From: Cunninghamia lanceolata
Lineage: Eukaryota; Streptophyta; Pinopsida; Cupressales; Cupressaceae
Length of the DNA stretch: 64,000 nt
Direction: 5' to 3'
NCBI GenBank assembly: GCA_027924645.1
Contig: BSBN01000254.1
Span: 15,880,501 to 15,944,500 of the forward strand
This document shows, piece after piece, positions 1 to 13,372 of the stretch. A program made the translations under genes and the position numbers. Position 1 is the stretch's first letter. Every line of letters begins with the position of its first letter. The notes below the pieces were generated by a model that ran no database searches, was not told the DNA's origin, and saw only the letters and a program-made list of their open reading frames with translations.

Positions 1-17
1 TGAGGGGGCATTACAAT

Positions 18-561
18 CAGTTAAATCTTGTATAGCACTTGCAGCCTTCCCAATCAAATATGCATAGATAAGTAGTACGGGATTGTCATTTTTACCATCT
101 CTAAATAAGAATATGGAAGAAGTACAGTGACCCATGGAGCAGAACACAACAATATATAAGGGAAGTGTCTTATTGTCAGTTCAAACTAGATAAATCTTAT
201 CAAAATGCTTATGATAAAGACGAAGTAACAGAGGATGTCATGACACCAGTCATCAAATGTCTGTATGTACATAAAAAATATGGTCACGGCTAGGAAGAAA
301 CATTCCCTTCAACAACATAAACCGCAACTTTTTATTTGAAGAAACCCTCATCATATGAGATACACAGTAAAGAGCTTGAATGGGTAAGATTTAAGAAAGC
401 ACCATACCTTGTATTTTTCTAGAGATAAGGAATATATATAGGCCGTTGATATTTTTGTTTCCCTATTCACTCTCAAAAAGCTTAAAACTATGTTACCCAT
501 GGCGGTCATATGGAGAAGCAGTAGTAGTAAAGAGAAAGTCATGATAATGCTCAGAAATAAT
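18..561. repeat. Dispersed direct repeat, copy 1
   Basis: About 540 bases match 8034-8573 in the same orientation, with scattered substitutions and no large gap. The match stops at the shared text ending gctcagaaataa, after which the copies differ. On the minus strand it carries short open stretches with no recognisable domain. The second copy lies directly beyond the C-terminal end of the CACTA transposase, so the repeat may be a non-coding or 3' part of that element family. This is inference; no termini are visible. Confidence 0.75.
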
Positions 562-866
562 CATTTGGCCGTGGCCAAACTTTAACATAACCAATGAATA
601 GAAGCTTTAAAATAAATCAGAACCTATACAAACATACTCACCTTTCTTTTCTACTGAAAACACAGAGAGAGACACATCCAAAAGCCATTGAAATGACAGA
701 GAAAGATCAAACCCTTGAAACCATGGTGGCGGCACAAAGTGGAGCAGCAGAGAACAAGTTAAAATGAGAAGTATTTTTAGGTTTTCTTTCCTTTTTGATC
801 AAATTCCCTATCTGAGCCATGTGGTTCCCTTCCTCTTTTTTGACTTTCAATTCTCAAAATAATCAT
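562..866. other. Unassigned AT-rich spacer
   Basis: No coding potential or repeat structure recognised between the direct repeat and the LTR of element F. Confidence 0.4.
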
Positions 867-2430
867 TGTTATCTTTTCTATTGTGGTCAAGACTTGTGCT
901 AGTCTTGAAACCTAATGATGTGAATCTCACATGTCACGGGGGTTGTGAGTGAATAAAGTGAATTTGAAGTCAAAAGAGAATGATTTGAAGATAATGCATA
1001 TAGGATACACAAGGGAGTCATAAGGGTCAAAAAATTGTAATGCAATACTTGATACATGAGGTAATGCATGTATTTTATAAGGGGTTATAAGGTCAGAATA
1101 TGAGTGAAGACAAATTAGACTTACAAGGTGATAGAGACTCATCATAGGTTTCTTTCTTTGCATGTGGAGTGATAAGTGTTGTAATTCCTTTTACCCTTGA
1201 TATTGTTTGCATGGCGAATGCATTATGTAAGGAGTAATAAGGGTATTTTTGCCTTAGTGCATGGCAGGGATGTTTAGTCAAAGGGAGATATAAGGTTTTT
1301 GACTTATGATTTAAATGGTAGATGTATTATAATTTATCCAAGATATTATTAGGACAATTACTTTAATTGTTACTAATAATAGATTAAATAAGTTATTTTA
1401 AATATAAGTTATTTTTGACTTGTGCATGGAGTGATAAGAGGAGTTAAGTTATCAGTTTGAAGCTTTCAGTTAGAAGCAGTTTGGTGGAAGATTGAGGAGT
1501 TCTATGAGCTGTTTACCTTGAGTCAGGCACTTCATTTCATTGGTGCATGGACCAACACCAGTTTTGACACATTATAGCTTTTTTTCCATCAGTTTGGAGG
1601 TATTTTTTACATGATTTTAGGGCTTGCATGGGAATCAGTTATCATTTTTGCATGTGCTATTTTGAGATAACTAAGGTTCAAATTCTAGTTGTCTATAAGT
1701 CAATTTTTTGACCTATCTTTTCTATATATTGTAAAACTTCATTCATTATGAAGTTAGTTCTTGATTTTCATTCTGATTCAGACAGATTGGAGAATTCTTA
1801 TAGCTCATTTTTTACAGTTTTATTGAGAGATCAGTAGGTTACAGGTTCTATTTTTGTCTTTTTCAGTATTTCCTTTGTTTCTTTGAGATCTATTAATTGC
1901 CTATCCATTTAGTGCTAATTACTTGAAGTGATTTGATGAAATTTTGTTGTGTTTAACCATTAAACCTTTAAAATTATTGTCTCACTTTATTGCTTGCAGC
2001 ATTAAGCATATAATCATCATAGGTCTTAGGTTGTGTTAACTGAGATTAGTCTTTTTGTGTTGTGAAAAACTATTTCCTTCATATAAAGCCTATTTTCAAG
2101 CCTTCCTGAGAATCACTTTTGTGAAATTGATGCCAAGATTAGATTGTGTGAAAGTTAGATTTTTGAGCAATATTATGGATTAGATTGCATATTTTTATCT
2201 AAATTAGGTGCATTATCAAATTTTACATTTTGCATTTCATATAGTTTCTTTCTTCCCTTTTCCAAAATAGAAAAAACATACATCCCAATAGAACATTTGA
2301 AGGGAACCAACCCACAATCTGGAGGTCTAATTTAATCATAGGGTACCCACAACCTGCAATTAGTCGCATGTTACACGGAATTGCAGAGCTTTTCCATCCT
2401 TACATACTGGTGTAATTCCCAATGATAACA
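867..2430 (+). repeat. 5' LTR of element F
   Basis: The segment starts TGTTATC and ends GATAACA, a perfect 7-base terminal inverted repeat with TG/CA ends. It is followed at once by a primer-binding-site-like sequence and then a coding region on the same strand. These features together define a 5' LTR of about 1.56 kb. No second copy was found in the window, so the 3' LTR is lost, highly diverged or absent. The start rests on the inverted repeat alone. Confidence 0.6.
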
Positions 2431-2453
2431 GTTTTTGACACACCCGGTGGGAC
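2431..2453 (+). other. Primer-binding site of element F
   Basis: Directly after the LTR end comes gtttttgacacacccggtgg. Sequences of this shape (TGRCACRCCCGGTGGGAC) follow the 5' LTR of many plant Ty3/gypsy elements and serve to bind the tRNA primer. I did not match it to a particular tRNA. Confidence 0.55.
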
Positions 2454-2603
2454 TTTGAATTGATTTTCAATTCAAGAGAACTTATTTATTACTTCTATTT
2501 TTGGTATGATCAGTAGTTAATTTATCCTTTTTAGAGGTTTATTTAAAAATACCTAGCGACTCTATCTTTATGGTTTGATAGATCAGACCTTTTGAATGAA
2601 TAA

Positions 2604-4440
2604 ACATGTCTTTCCTTCAAGGAAACATGCCCTATCATCCAGCATATCATGAAAATACTACCAATCCTCCATCTTATCGGCCATATCAGATCAACCATAC
2701 TACTGGTTTCATTCCTAATACCTTTGATTTGCAAAGAAATTAGCAGACTCAACATGTTTGCCTCCCACCCACCCCTTCTCATCCTTCATATCAGCATTTA
2801 CATGTCCAAAATCAATCCCAAGAAGTTAGGGATATGAAGTACAGTATGAGTTGTATCAATGATACATTATTAGATGTCACAAGGAGCCTAGAAGAGTTCA
2901 GGAGGCAACAAGAGTATCAGCAGTAGCAGTAGGAGATGAATTATTAGGCCTATCTCTATGAATAGGAGTCGGAGGCACAAAGGATACAATTTGAACAAGA
3001 TCTTGCAAGACATATTGCAGCCAAAGAGGCACATATGAAGTATTTTCTTCCACAAATACAAAAGTAGAACATCTAAATAGCTGCATTCATTCCAGATCAA
3101 CATTCTCAAAATGAGGTTAGTAGGTATCAAGTTTCAAGTTTCAAGAATTTTGATTATAATCAGGAACCTATTTGCATTCAAGATTAGTCTATTAGTTTTC
3201 AGTATCAACAGCCTTCTTGGACTGAATGTCTTGATTATAAGATGCCAAATTTTATCAAAGCTACCCATTCCATACCAATCCAAAATCAAGAAAGGGAAGA
3301 AGTAGTGATAAAACTTGAACCAATCAAAATTCTGGGTTTCAACGAAGAAAAATTAGTAGTGGTGCAAGATATTTTTTCTATTTTCACTCTATCTCTAGTT
3401 GAAAATGAGCATAATTCCTATGAGAGAGATGTTGGTTCTGATTTGGTACTCAATCCTTTAGATTTTGATTCATTTGAGAAGTTCTCTAATGCTTTTTACA
3501 AGATAAATTAAAATAGGATACAAGGATTTGAAGGGAAGAATCTTCAATTACCAAAATAGATTGCCCAAGTTGTAGATGAGAATAAAATAGACAAAGAAGA
3601 TGTAATTTCTCTGTTTGATCAAGTGCCTTCTTTTATTGACCAAGATGAAGACATCATACAAGTACCAGCTAATTTAAGACAGCTAGTTGATATTGCAGAA
3701 CATGAGATACAATTGATCTTTAGTGAAGTTGATGTCTTAGTCCAGCTAGAAGAGCAAAAAGACAGTCACATTTTGGATGCCAACGATCTTGTTTTATGTG
3801 AGAATGAGATTAACCAACCAGAATATGAAACTAAATCAAATAGTATTCTCTGTTAGGATATGGCATCTAATTTGTTTTCAGAATAGCTAAGTAAATCAAT
3901 TGAAGAAATGTAATCTTTTCCAGATATTTTTGTTTTTGATTGTCAAGATTCTGATTGTTCAACCTGTAGGGAGCTTGCCAATCTACTGGATTCTGGTGAT
4001 GATCAAGGGATTGAGTTAGGAAATGATGAGCATAGAATTCTAGTATAGGATTTTTAGTCATATGAAAGCATGTTTTCATATATTATAACTTGGTTTTTTG
4101 TTCTAACATAGAAAATGATTTGATACCATGTGAAATAGTAGTATCTGATCAACAGGATCAGGACAAAGAGTATAGATCATATGAGATAACTCTTACAGAT
4201 TAGATTGAAAGTACAAGTGATCATATGACAATAGATCTAAATCAAGATATCAAGAGTATTAGCCAAATATTCATCATTGCAAGAGGGTGTCTAATTAGGG
4301 ATATAGCTAATAGAGAGTTAAAAAGGGAGAAATAGATTTCTATTTTACCAAAAGAGCAAACTACAGATCTAAAACAATAGAATGAGGTCATTTATTCACC
4401 TCATAACAACAATATCAATGATCAAGTTTGGATAATCAGT
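2604..4440 (+). pseudogene. Accessory ORF of element F, broken by TAG codons
   Basis: One reading frame can be followed from the ATG at 2604 to about 4058. It is Pro/Tyr/Gln-rich at first (MSFLQGNMPYHPAYHENTTN), then acidic and Gln-rich. I count about fifteen in-frame stops: twelve TAG, three TAA and no TGA. Many stand in Gln-rich context (CAG TAG CAG TAG GAG), as expected if they were CAG. No protease, reverse transcriptase, RNase H, integrase or zinc knuckle is seen. The position just after the primer-binding site fits a gag or an extra 5' ORF of a Tat-type Ty3/gypsy element. Beyond 4058 the frame is lost. Function unknown. Confidence 0.5.
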
Positions 4441-7400
4441 AAGCTTGTTTCCATTCTCTAGAATATTTTGTAGCTTTCTGTAAAGTATATCCTTATGAAT
4501 CATGTTATGTTAGTAGCCAAAAGCTTTGCAGAACATCCTTTCCTAAACAGAAAGGGAAGTTATTTTAACCAAACAGTTAATGGATTCGTTTGACCAGTAC
4601 ACTTTGGCTAGTTAGAATAGGGTAGGTAGAATTTTAGTTTAGTTGTTGTTTTGTTTCCAAGAAGTGCTTATGCACATGTTACTGACTTTGTTTTAAGCAA
4701 GTCAGTTAAGTTTAGTTTTCATTTTTTGTTGTTGCTGTTGTGTCTCAGTCAGTTTTGAGTTGTAAATTTTTTTTTCAAGATTCAGGGTAGAAAAGACTCT
4801 ATGCCCAATGGAGTTGCAAAGGCTACTGTTTCTAATTTATTTAACAGGAAAACACCCCTGAGAGGTCTCCATAAATGTTATTTTTTTTTGTTCACACTTA
4901 AAATTAGTTTGACCTAAGTGTAATTGTTCAGAAGGTATAAAAGAAAACTTCAAAGTTATGCATTTATTGAACAGGTTGATATCTTGACAAGAGAAGAGAA
5001 GAAAATTTAGTTGACAGGATAGCCCATCAGTCTAATCAAGACAGATGAGCTAACATGACAAGAGAATAGGATTGCCAAGGTACTAGTCATTCAAGAAATA
5101 TAGATGTTTTACATCATGTTATCTTTCAAGAGTTATAAGTTAGATTGATTATTCAATTAATCAGTTTTGAATAAAGGAAAGAACTATATTTGTATTAAAT
5201 TGTTACTTCATGTCAAGTATCCGTTACTTTATATCATGCATTGATTGAAAAGGAAATACACATACATCATATGCATAAGAGAAATTAACTAATCATGTTT
5301 AAAGGAAGTGTTCAAATCTATCCCACACAAGCTGTGGGAGTAACTAGACTGAGCAATTGAAGACATGCAAGCTATATATCTATTTGATAAAAGAAAGAAA
5401 ATTAACACATGATAAATTGAAACATCCATCATTGCCTAAGCAAGAAGGTTGTTTGTCAATGCCAACCTTTAGTATTCAGTCTTTAGTCTTGATCATCAGC
5501 TCCCATCATTAGTTGAACCTGCAAAAAAATTGGGGACAACCCCGTTAGCACTACGGATGTTTAAAGTTATCACATGCTTTTATCAAACAGATACATCTAC
5601 TTATCACATCATGCATTCATATGAGAGATTAAATCAGATATATGACACAGATCAAGAAGAAACCATGAAGAAGATCAATCAATACTATCAGGTATATCTT
5701 TTATGCTTACTTGTTTGTTCACTGTGCAGGTATAGGAAAAGTAATGTTGCTGATTTGAAGACATTTGAAGCATGTGGAGAAAATGGGATCCCATAAGGGT
5801 TGAACCCAACATGCTCAAAATCAAGTACAAAGGAAGAAAATAGCTAGATCATATCATGCCATGTGGGACAATCAAGTCAAATGATCAAAGTACAAATACA
5901 TCAAAAGAAGATATCATGCATCCATATGAAAGGTACAATCACATCATAGAGTGGACAACATCAAAGAGCAGGTACTTTCCCATATTTTGTTATGAATGAA
6001 GTATAGATACATAACTGATTAGTCAAAAGGATGTTACATCAAGAGGTGACAAGTACAAATAACAAAGGTACAATGATCCATAAAAGGTCCTTTCATCTCT
6101 TAATTATCATCAAATGTGTATTTTGCTGTCCATGAGGTACTTATTGTACTTATAGATAAACCAAACATGGTAGAACATCACAATGTGTGATCTATTACTA
6201 GGTTCTTCAATGTTGCAATCTTCATTCAATATCAAGTGCATTTAGAACAACATTGAGACAGTTCAACATGAGCGATGAATAATACAGAGTCATATCAATA
6301 TAATGAATGTCACAGCCAAGTTCAAATAATCACATAACAGGAAAATAGGGCAAACTGGTAAATCTCTCAAGCTGCAGTCCTTTATGTAGGAAGAGGAATT
6401 GGTCATCAGGTAAGGAGTTTGTAATGTACTTTGGCTCCATATTACCTGCCTACAAAAAATATTGCCTTGCAAAGTTGTGCAATATAAGTTAGTAATGAAG
6501 TATAGAGTCTCAAATAATGATGGTAATAAATTGAGGATCACTGAACTAATCATGTAGTTGGAAAACATAATGGGAGCTCATGTTAATGGGAGAGAGAGTA
6601 TGGCTATACTAGAAAGAGCTCTAGAGTGCACAAAGACTAAAATGCCACAATCAGATTTTGAAATTTTATCAGAAATACTTGAGAGAATAGAGCAATTTGA
6701 GGACAATCATTTAGGTTGACATTATTATGAATCATTTTTTGAAATCCTTCAATATCATGAAGTTCTTAGAACCTTATATGTTTGTGAACAATAGTTCATA
6801 ATGGAAGAATGACAAAATGCATGGTTAAGAATGGATAGATACAAATAGAATAGTCACACATGAGGTAACAGTTGTAATCTATCTAGGTAAAGAGTATCAA
6901 ACAACTTTGAACATCATCCACTTCAATAGTTGGAGACCTAGTCTAGGCCAATAAAAATAGGACAAATGTTTACCACTTTTTGTTGTGAATAAGGTATAAG
7001 GTTGCATATGAAGTGTATTTCAACATTGAGGTGGATGATATAAAAATTAAATGATGCTTTAAATTCTAGAAGTGTTCCTTATGATGACTGTGCAAGATGT
7101 AAGGAAATTGCCATGAATGATAGATTGCTACAGAAATGCAGTGCTGATTAATGCAACAGGTGCATGAAGATACAACCAAGTCAAATGAATAGATACAATC
7201 AAATCCATGCAGTCAAAATACTCAAGACAGCTAGGTAGCAGATGATTACAAGCAGAAAGGGCGGAGTGTTGATATAAATGACCTTCAAGAATGCAAACGA
7301 TATACACATGTGACATATTCTTAGAAAAGCATTCATAAAGTGTCAAAGACTGTCATATAGTAACTGGAAGCAATGGGAAACATCTATCATTTATAAACAG

Positions 7401-8033
7401 ATATTTCTATGTTATCTCCTTGGGGTAGTCATAGCAATAACCTTTGAAGATGAGCATCTTCAGGAGCAACAAAGTTTTATAAGGACAGTGGTTTAGCATA
7501 GATAGGTTGCAACCTATAAGGTACAAAGCACATGTGTATCACCTTCATAAGTATCAAAGCAGTTTTGCTCACAGTCTGACATGATCATGATATGAGACAA
7601 AAGTAGTAGAGTGAGATCATGATAAGTAAAAAGGAAAACAAATCTTACATATTTTCTTAAAGAGGTCTAAATATTGTCATGTAGAGATCACTAGACAGTC
7701 CTGTTTCTATACAGACAGAATAGTCATTTCAAGTGAGCATATAGTCATAAACAAAAGCATTCTCCCACTGTCAGAAAGAAAGAAATTACAAATAATCTAA
7801 GGCTACCAAAGAGAGTACGGTACAGGTATTGAAGGAACTCTGATATATCGAAATCCCCATATCTTACCTTCACAAAGTAGTATACAAGATCAAAAGCATA
7901 TAAATTTAGAAGCGGTCAAAGCCTAATGAAGGGGCCCTAATTAGGAATGAATAAGTATTGATCTAACTTGGTAGTCTTCAAAACTATAAAAAATCATGTC
8001 ACAAAGGGTTTTTTTTGTTGACTTATTACCATT
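4441..8033. other. Non-coding transposon-derived sequence
   Basis: AT-rich sequence rich in catcatg, tcatatg and agtcat words, with no sustained coding frame. It resembles 11330-12560 in texture, so both may come from the non-coding part of one element family. A 3' LTR for element F was looked for and not found. Confidence 0.35.
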
Positions 8034-8573
8034 AGTTAAAGCTTGTATAGCACTTGCAACCTTCCCAATCAAATATGCATAGATAAGTAGTACATGATTG
8101 TCATTTTTACCATATCTAAATAAGAATATGGAAGAACTACAATGACCCATGGAGTAGAACACAACAGTATATAAGGGAAGTGTCTTATTATCAGTTCAAA
8201 TTTGATAAATCTTATGAAAATGCTCATGATAAAGATGAAGTAATACAGGATGTCATGACAACAGTCATCAAATTCTATATGTGCAGATATAATATGGTCA
8301 TGGCCACGAAGAAACGTTCCCTTCAACAACATAAACCACAAGTTTTTATTTGAAGAAACCCTCATCATATGAGATACATAGTAAAGAGCTTCAAAGGGTA
8401 AGATTTAAAAAAGCACCATACCTTGTGTTTTTGCAAAGATAAGGAATATATATAGGCCGTTAATATTTTTGTTTCCTTATTCGCTCTCAAAAAGCTCAAA
8501 AACATGTTGCCCATGGTGGCCATATGAAGAAGCAACAGTAGTAAAGAAAAAGTCATGATAATGCTCAGAAATA
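8034..8573. repeat. Dispersed direct repeat, copy 2
   Basis: Matches 18-561. The right edge abuts the last recognisable transposase sequence of the CACTA element (minus strand), so the repeat lies just downstream of that gene. The minus strand has several short open stretches but no known domain. Confidence 0.75.
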
Positions 8574-8635
8574 AGGACATCAACAACCTCCTCCCTCAAA
8601 CTATCAAAGTTTGAAGGATCTAATACATGTGAACT

Positions 8636-10590
8636 CATTCTCTAATATTAGGCCCAACCTTATAATTGCCAATCTTGGAGCCTTTACCAAACCTGATATA
8701 TTTACCACAATAGGTAAAATATTTTTTGATTATAACATGATAGTCATGGGTCTTGAGGCCTCTTAAGCTATTAATGTTAGTTTGGCTTCTGATAGTACTA
8801 CTTACATATCCAATGGCAAAGTGAGTTTGAGATATCAACTGTAAGAATTGTGCACATTTTTCCTTTGTCCAGACATAAGGAGCACTGGGTTTTCTATATT
8901 TTGGATCATCATATTTTTCAAACCAGAGATTTAGATGAATCTTTAGTTCTCAAAAGTCTTCATGTGATTGAATAGTATCAAAAGCACCAAAAAGAGTTTC
9001 TATAATAGCATAGGCTATATTTTTCTCAGTATGCATAAAGTTAATAGTATACCTAATGGCTATATCCTTAAAGTATGGCAACTTATAGAATATGCAAAAC
9101 CATTTTACACCATTTTCATTACATGGATCATATCTACTACTGGAAATCCCACCATTTTCAATAAATGACATTCCTTTTTGTCCATTCCCAATAACGTAAT
9201 CACCCGTTATTAGCAAAGGTGCTTCACAATTCTCTTGTTAACCATTGAAACACATTTTTTGTCGATGATATGGATGGCCCACTTTAAGGTAAGCATGATG
9301 TCCACAATAAATACACTTACGCAAACTTCTTGAGTGCCTCACAAAATCCTTAAAGTTGCAAGCAGGACAGCCATGGTATCCATGAATAGTGAGACCAGAC
9401 AATGTACCATATGTAGGAAGATCATGAATTGTAACCAATAAGAAAGATCTTAAAGTGAATTTGATTGAATGACCATCAATTAAACATTTAGTTGCTTCAA
9501 TTTCTTTCCACAATTCCATTAGCTCATCATATAATGGCTCTAGATAGGCATCTATTGTATCTAAAGTCACACTTTTATTTCCTGATATAATCAACGATAG
9601 AATTAAGAAAAATGGTTTAGTTGTTAACCATGGATGCAAGTTATAATTTATTAAAAACATTGGCCAAGTTGACCATTTAGTACTTTGATCTGAGAATGGG
9701 TTCACCCCATCTAGAGCCAAACCCAACCTATACCATCTATTATCAAATTCCATCCACATCTTATACTCAAGCACATGTCGTTGTTTTCCATCAATGATCT
9801 TATTTTGGGCATGCCACTGCATAAGTTTAGCAATGTCTCTGTACCTATACATTCGAAGTAATCGTGGGATTATCAAAAAGTGGCGAAGAACATTTCTAGG
9901 AACCACAACTGATTTCAACACTTATCTATACCTTGCTTCATGACATTTCGAACATTCACTCTCACTTGCAATATTTTTTTAAAATAATACACAACCATTA
10001 ACACATGTGTGGATGTTTTCGTGCCCCAAGCTGAGCTTACTAATCTACTTTTTATGTTGACTTTGTTTTGTTGGCAATGTGGGGTCAACTGGTAACAACG
10101 AACTTACTAATGCCAATAACTGATCTACACTCTCATTTGTCCAACCATGTACCATTTGCAAGTTAAGAATTTGAAGGATTATTATCAAATAACTTAACTT
10201 GCAATTAGCATACAAAGGATTTAAAGCATCCTCCATTGACTTGGCCCAATCATCATTTAGACCCTCATTCAATATTCTTTCAACTTCAAACCCTTTGTTT
10301 AACATTTCTACCTCTTTAGTTCTGTTTGGTGCCACTTCATCTATGTTTTTTACCTCTTCATCTCTCACAGTCTATAATTCTGTCATATCTTCATAATAAT
10401 TGTAAACCCAAGGGCTTATACCACTATGCCCATATCTTATCATGTTGATAAATCACATTTCTTTTTCTCACCCTTCCACCAAGATAGTCATTACATGGAC
10501 ATGGATATTTTTCCATTTCCCTCTCTTTGGCTACTCTCTCATCATATGCATGATATTGATCCGTAGTCAACCTTTGATGCTAATCCATCT
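8636..10590 (-). pseudogene. CACTA (En/Spm) transposase TNP2, decayed
   Basis: Read on the minus strand, pieces follow TNP2 in order. Near 10530-10430 is a transposase-associated N-terminal zinc-binding region (KYPCPCNDYLGGRVRKRN). At 10240-10050 is the pre-core segment (NPLYANCKL, then HGWTNESVDQLL). At 9921-9238 is the core transposase_21 region (GLALDGVNPFSDQS, FLILSLIISGNKS, HGYHGCPACNF). At 9216-8950 is LPYFKDIAIRY with MHTEKNIAYAIIETL, and near 8760 is LRGLKTHDYHV. In active elements this enzyme binds and cuts the CACTA ends. Stops and frameshifts separate the pieces and the C-terminal third is not seen, so it cannot work here. The longest clean stretch is 227 codons. The family call is secure. 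Confidence 0.9.
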
Positions 10591-12780
10591 ATAATATTGT
10601 GCATCCTAGTATTAATTTAGTATAATAAGATATCCTATGCCTAGAAGGCCTTTAAATATAAAATATTAAAAGGTAACCTTCAATCATGCATATGGTCAAG
10701 CTAGGATAGCATTTCCTTCAGTTTCAACTAGTCATCATGCAGGGAGATCATGCATAATAGAGGTGTGGTTTTATTTGAGTTCAAGGATTAGTTAAGGATC
10801 AACTTAAAAAATACTAAAGATAACATTTTCTTTTGAGTTTTCAAGATTCAATCACGAAAATATCTCCTGGGGGGCACCCACAAGTAGCTTCCCCAAATAT
10901 CATGAAAATATCAATTCACTTTTGGCAATGAGGGTTGTGAGTTACCTTTGAATTTTCTGCAGAGTGCATCTCCAAATTCAAATTTTCTACAGAGGGCCTC
11001 GCCGGCTTTAAATTCATGACAGCAAACTCTGAATTCCTTGCTGACCTTTTCAAAAGTCTCCATGTCCTCTCCAAACAAGCTTTATCACCCATGCAAGTAG
11101 TTGCTACACTTATATGCACCTAAAACATTTTTTCAGGTACATGCATTAGATAGAGTAAGTGCTTCAATACGTGTTCATGAGAATAACAAACATCAACAAC
11201 AATTCAATTTCATTCCCATGCCGACAATTATACATTTTACATGTTGCCTAACTTACAAATATAGAAAAGCTATGTAAACCAATAGATAAATAGCATTTAG
11301 AAGAAATATTAAACAATTTATCATGATTACACTTTAAAACCCCAATTAAATAACTATTGTGATGAAGTATTCATAGCAGCAAATCACTTGCCAAAATCAT
11401 ATGCAAAGTCACCAAATAATGGACTCAATATGTTAACCATTTCAAATGACAATCCTGACAATAGGGAAAACAACATACAGAATATAGTCATGCCTTTGAT
11501 TGAAAAGGAGGGGGCATATATTACAATCTATAGTAGCATTGAAAAGATGAAAATATAGAATCCATGAAGCTAAACACTTTTGTCAAAATACAAACCCTTG
11601 CCCAATTAGTTAACTGATCCTTAAAAATTTTATGAGGCAAAGATAGTCATTATATAGATGCTAAAACAGTGACAAAAGTGCCTTTGAAAGTGATGACAGT
11701 CATGTCATCAAACTTATAGTGAAATCAGTCATCAAAAAGAGTAATGCACAACACCATAGAAGAAAAGAGGAGATCACTATCCATTCAAAGAGATGCTCTA
11801 ATCACAGTCACCAAAGTGGGCTACAACAGTAGAGAAAAGATAGTGGAATATTGACAGTCTTTTTGCATCCAAATGTGAATTATGTGACAACTGTCATATA
11901 TCAATAACAAAAGTAACAAAGAGGATTTTTTCTAGTTAAAAGTCTATGAATAGAATCATCAAGTTTATCAAAATCAAGCTAATAAGCTATATGATAGTCA
12001 TAGCAACAGATGGACAAAGGGAATGTGACTATGACAGATTTTTGCATACAAAGGATAGTCATCGTTAATGATATCTTTGTATTAAGGAATTTGTAGGCAA
12101 GTTCGTGATAGAACAACAGAGATCAGTTCATGTATGAAGCAATGAACAAGGTTTTCATGACAAAGGTTACGGTCAAGATAGCAGTAAGAGACAGTAAAGA
12201 TAGCGAAGAGAAGATTTAAAGAATGAAACAAATCATGGAATAGTCTTGCATTCTCAAAAACAAGCTTTCATTCTCTATCTTGTGATAGTCACTTTGAAAA
12301 TAAAATCATCTTTCAAAGGGTCAATCACACACACAAGAGTACTATCTAAGTCACAGGTTGAAGACCATCAAATTCCTTCATGCCAAGGTATTCTAAGTAT
12401 AAATCATGAATGGAAAAGTAGAACTGTATCAATAAAGAACCATGAGACCTCTTCATATAGTCATTGAAAGAGATAGAATAGTCACTAATGATAGAGCATC
12501 AAGCTTTCAAATATACAAAAATTTAGAGTAGGCTAAGAAAGGAATAGAGGTACGTGGAAAACCTTACCTGTGCTTCATAAAACTATTTGTTATCTATCAT
12601 CTATTTGTCGTCTATCTGTTCCTTTGATATCTACCATCTATAGCTGGAAATCCCAAAATTCCCTCCTTTCTTCATTCACACGATGATCTCAAAACTATTT
12701 CCAAACTCAAAGAACTATGGCCATGAACAATCTTCTCTTGTTCGACTACTCATACCCTATCTTGGTAGCCATGAACAATC
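10591..12780. other. 5' non-coding part of the CACTA element
   Basis: Sequence between the transposase start and the solo LTR, upstream of TNP2 on its own strand. No coding frame of note. 11330-12560 is full of short agtcat/gtcatca words on both strands, which could be degenerate subterminal binding repeats, but I could not define a unit. Confidence 0.35.
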
Positions 12781-13372
12781 TATTAGGGTTAGCCGGCAGA
12801 AGATATCAATTAAATGCAAATAAAGATTAAATAGAGGAATGGAAATACATAGAAATAATAACAACGAGAGACAAGTTTTAATGTGGTTCACCCAAACTCG
12901 GGCTACATCCACCAAACAGAGAGTCCAATATTACTATCCAGTAAATCAAACCGATTACAATCAGCAATCCCTACAACTTAATACTATTGTAAAATGCTAC
13001 AATACAATACCCAAACCCTAACCCTTGGCCACTTTTTATTAATCTTTTTGTCAGTTACAAAAATAGGGTTTTCTTATGTCGGTCAATGAAAAATAACTCC
13101 CAGTGCTTTATAAAATAATAAAAAAAATTGTGTGAGGTTTCAAGGGCATTGCCCCCAAGCCCCCACAGGGGCCCTGCCCCTCGACCCCACCCTGTATCGT
13201 GACATGGAACACGCCAGGGATGCTGCCCCTTGACCCCGTCTTGGGGGCGTTGCCCCCAAACCCCTGCAAGGGGCGCTACCCCTTGACCCCGTAGGGATTT
13301 GGGGGGGAAACCGTGCCGATAAAAGAGGGGTAAATATAACCTCTGAGTCTGATTAGGCTCCATATAACAACA
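12781..13372. repeat. Solo LTR with perfect 5-bp target duplication
   Basis: The 592-base segment runs from TATTAGGG to ATATAACAACA. It is flanked by CAATC at 12776-12780 and 13373-13377. The flanks rejoin into a continuous tandem text (repeats of catgaacaatcttctc and ctactcatacc), so the insertion boundary is clear. The first base pair is TA where TG is expected, probably one substitution. Inside, 13133-13312 is strikingly GC-rich, with alternating ggggg and ccccc blocks, and is shared with the LTR at 26206-27225. No internal element sequence remains, which fits recombination between two LTRs. Confidence 0.8.

Noticed and set aside
7689..7694. Left terminus of the CACTA element at a cactag word
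   Set aside because: The following bases (acagtcctg) do not continue the terminal repeat CACTAGTAAAAATATG seen at 13839.
8069..8368. Hydrophobic 99-codon ORF on the minus strand, possible membrane protein
   Set aside because: It lies in the dispersed repeat; the other copy (18-561) does not keep the frame, and the hydrophobic look follows from AT-rich DNA.
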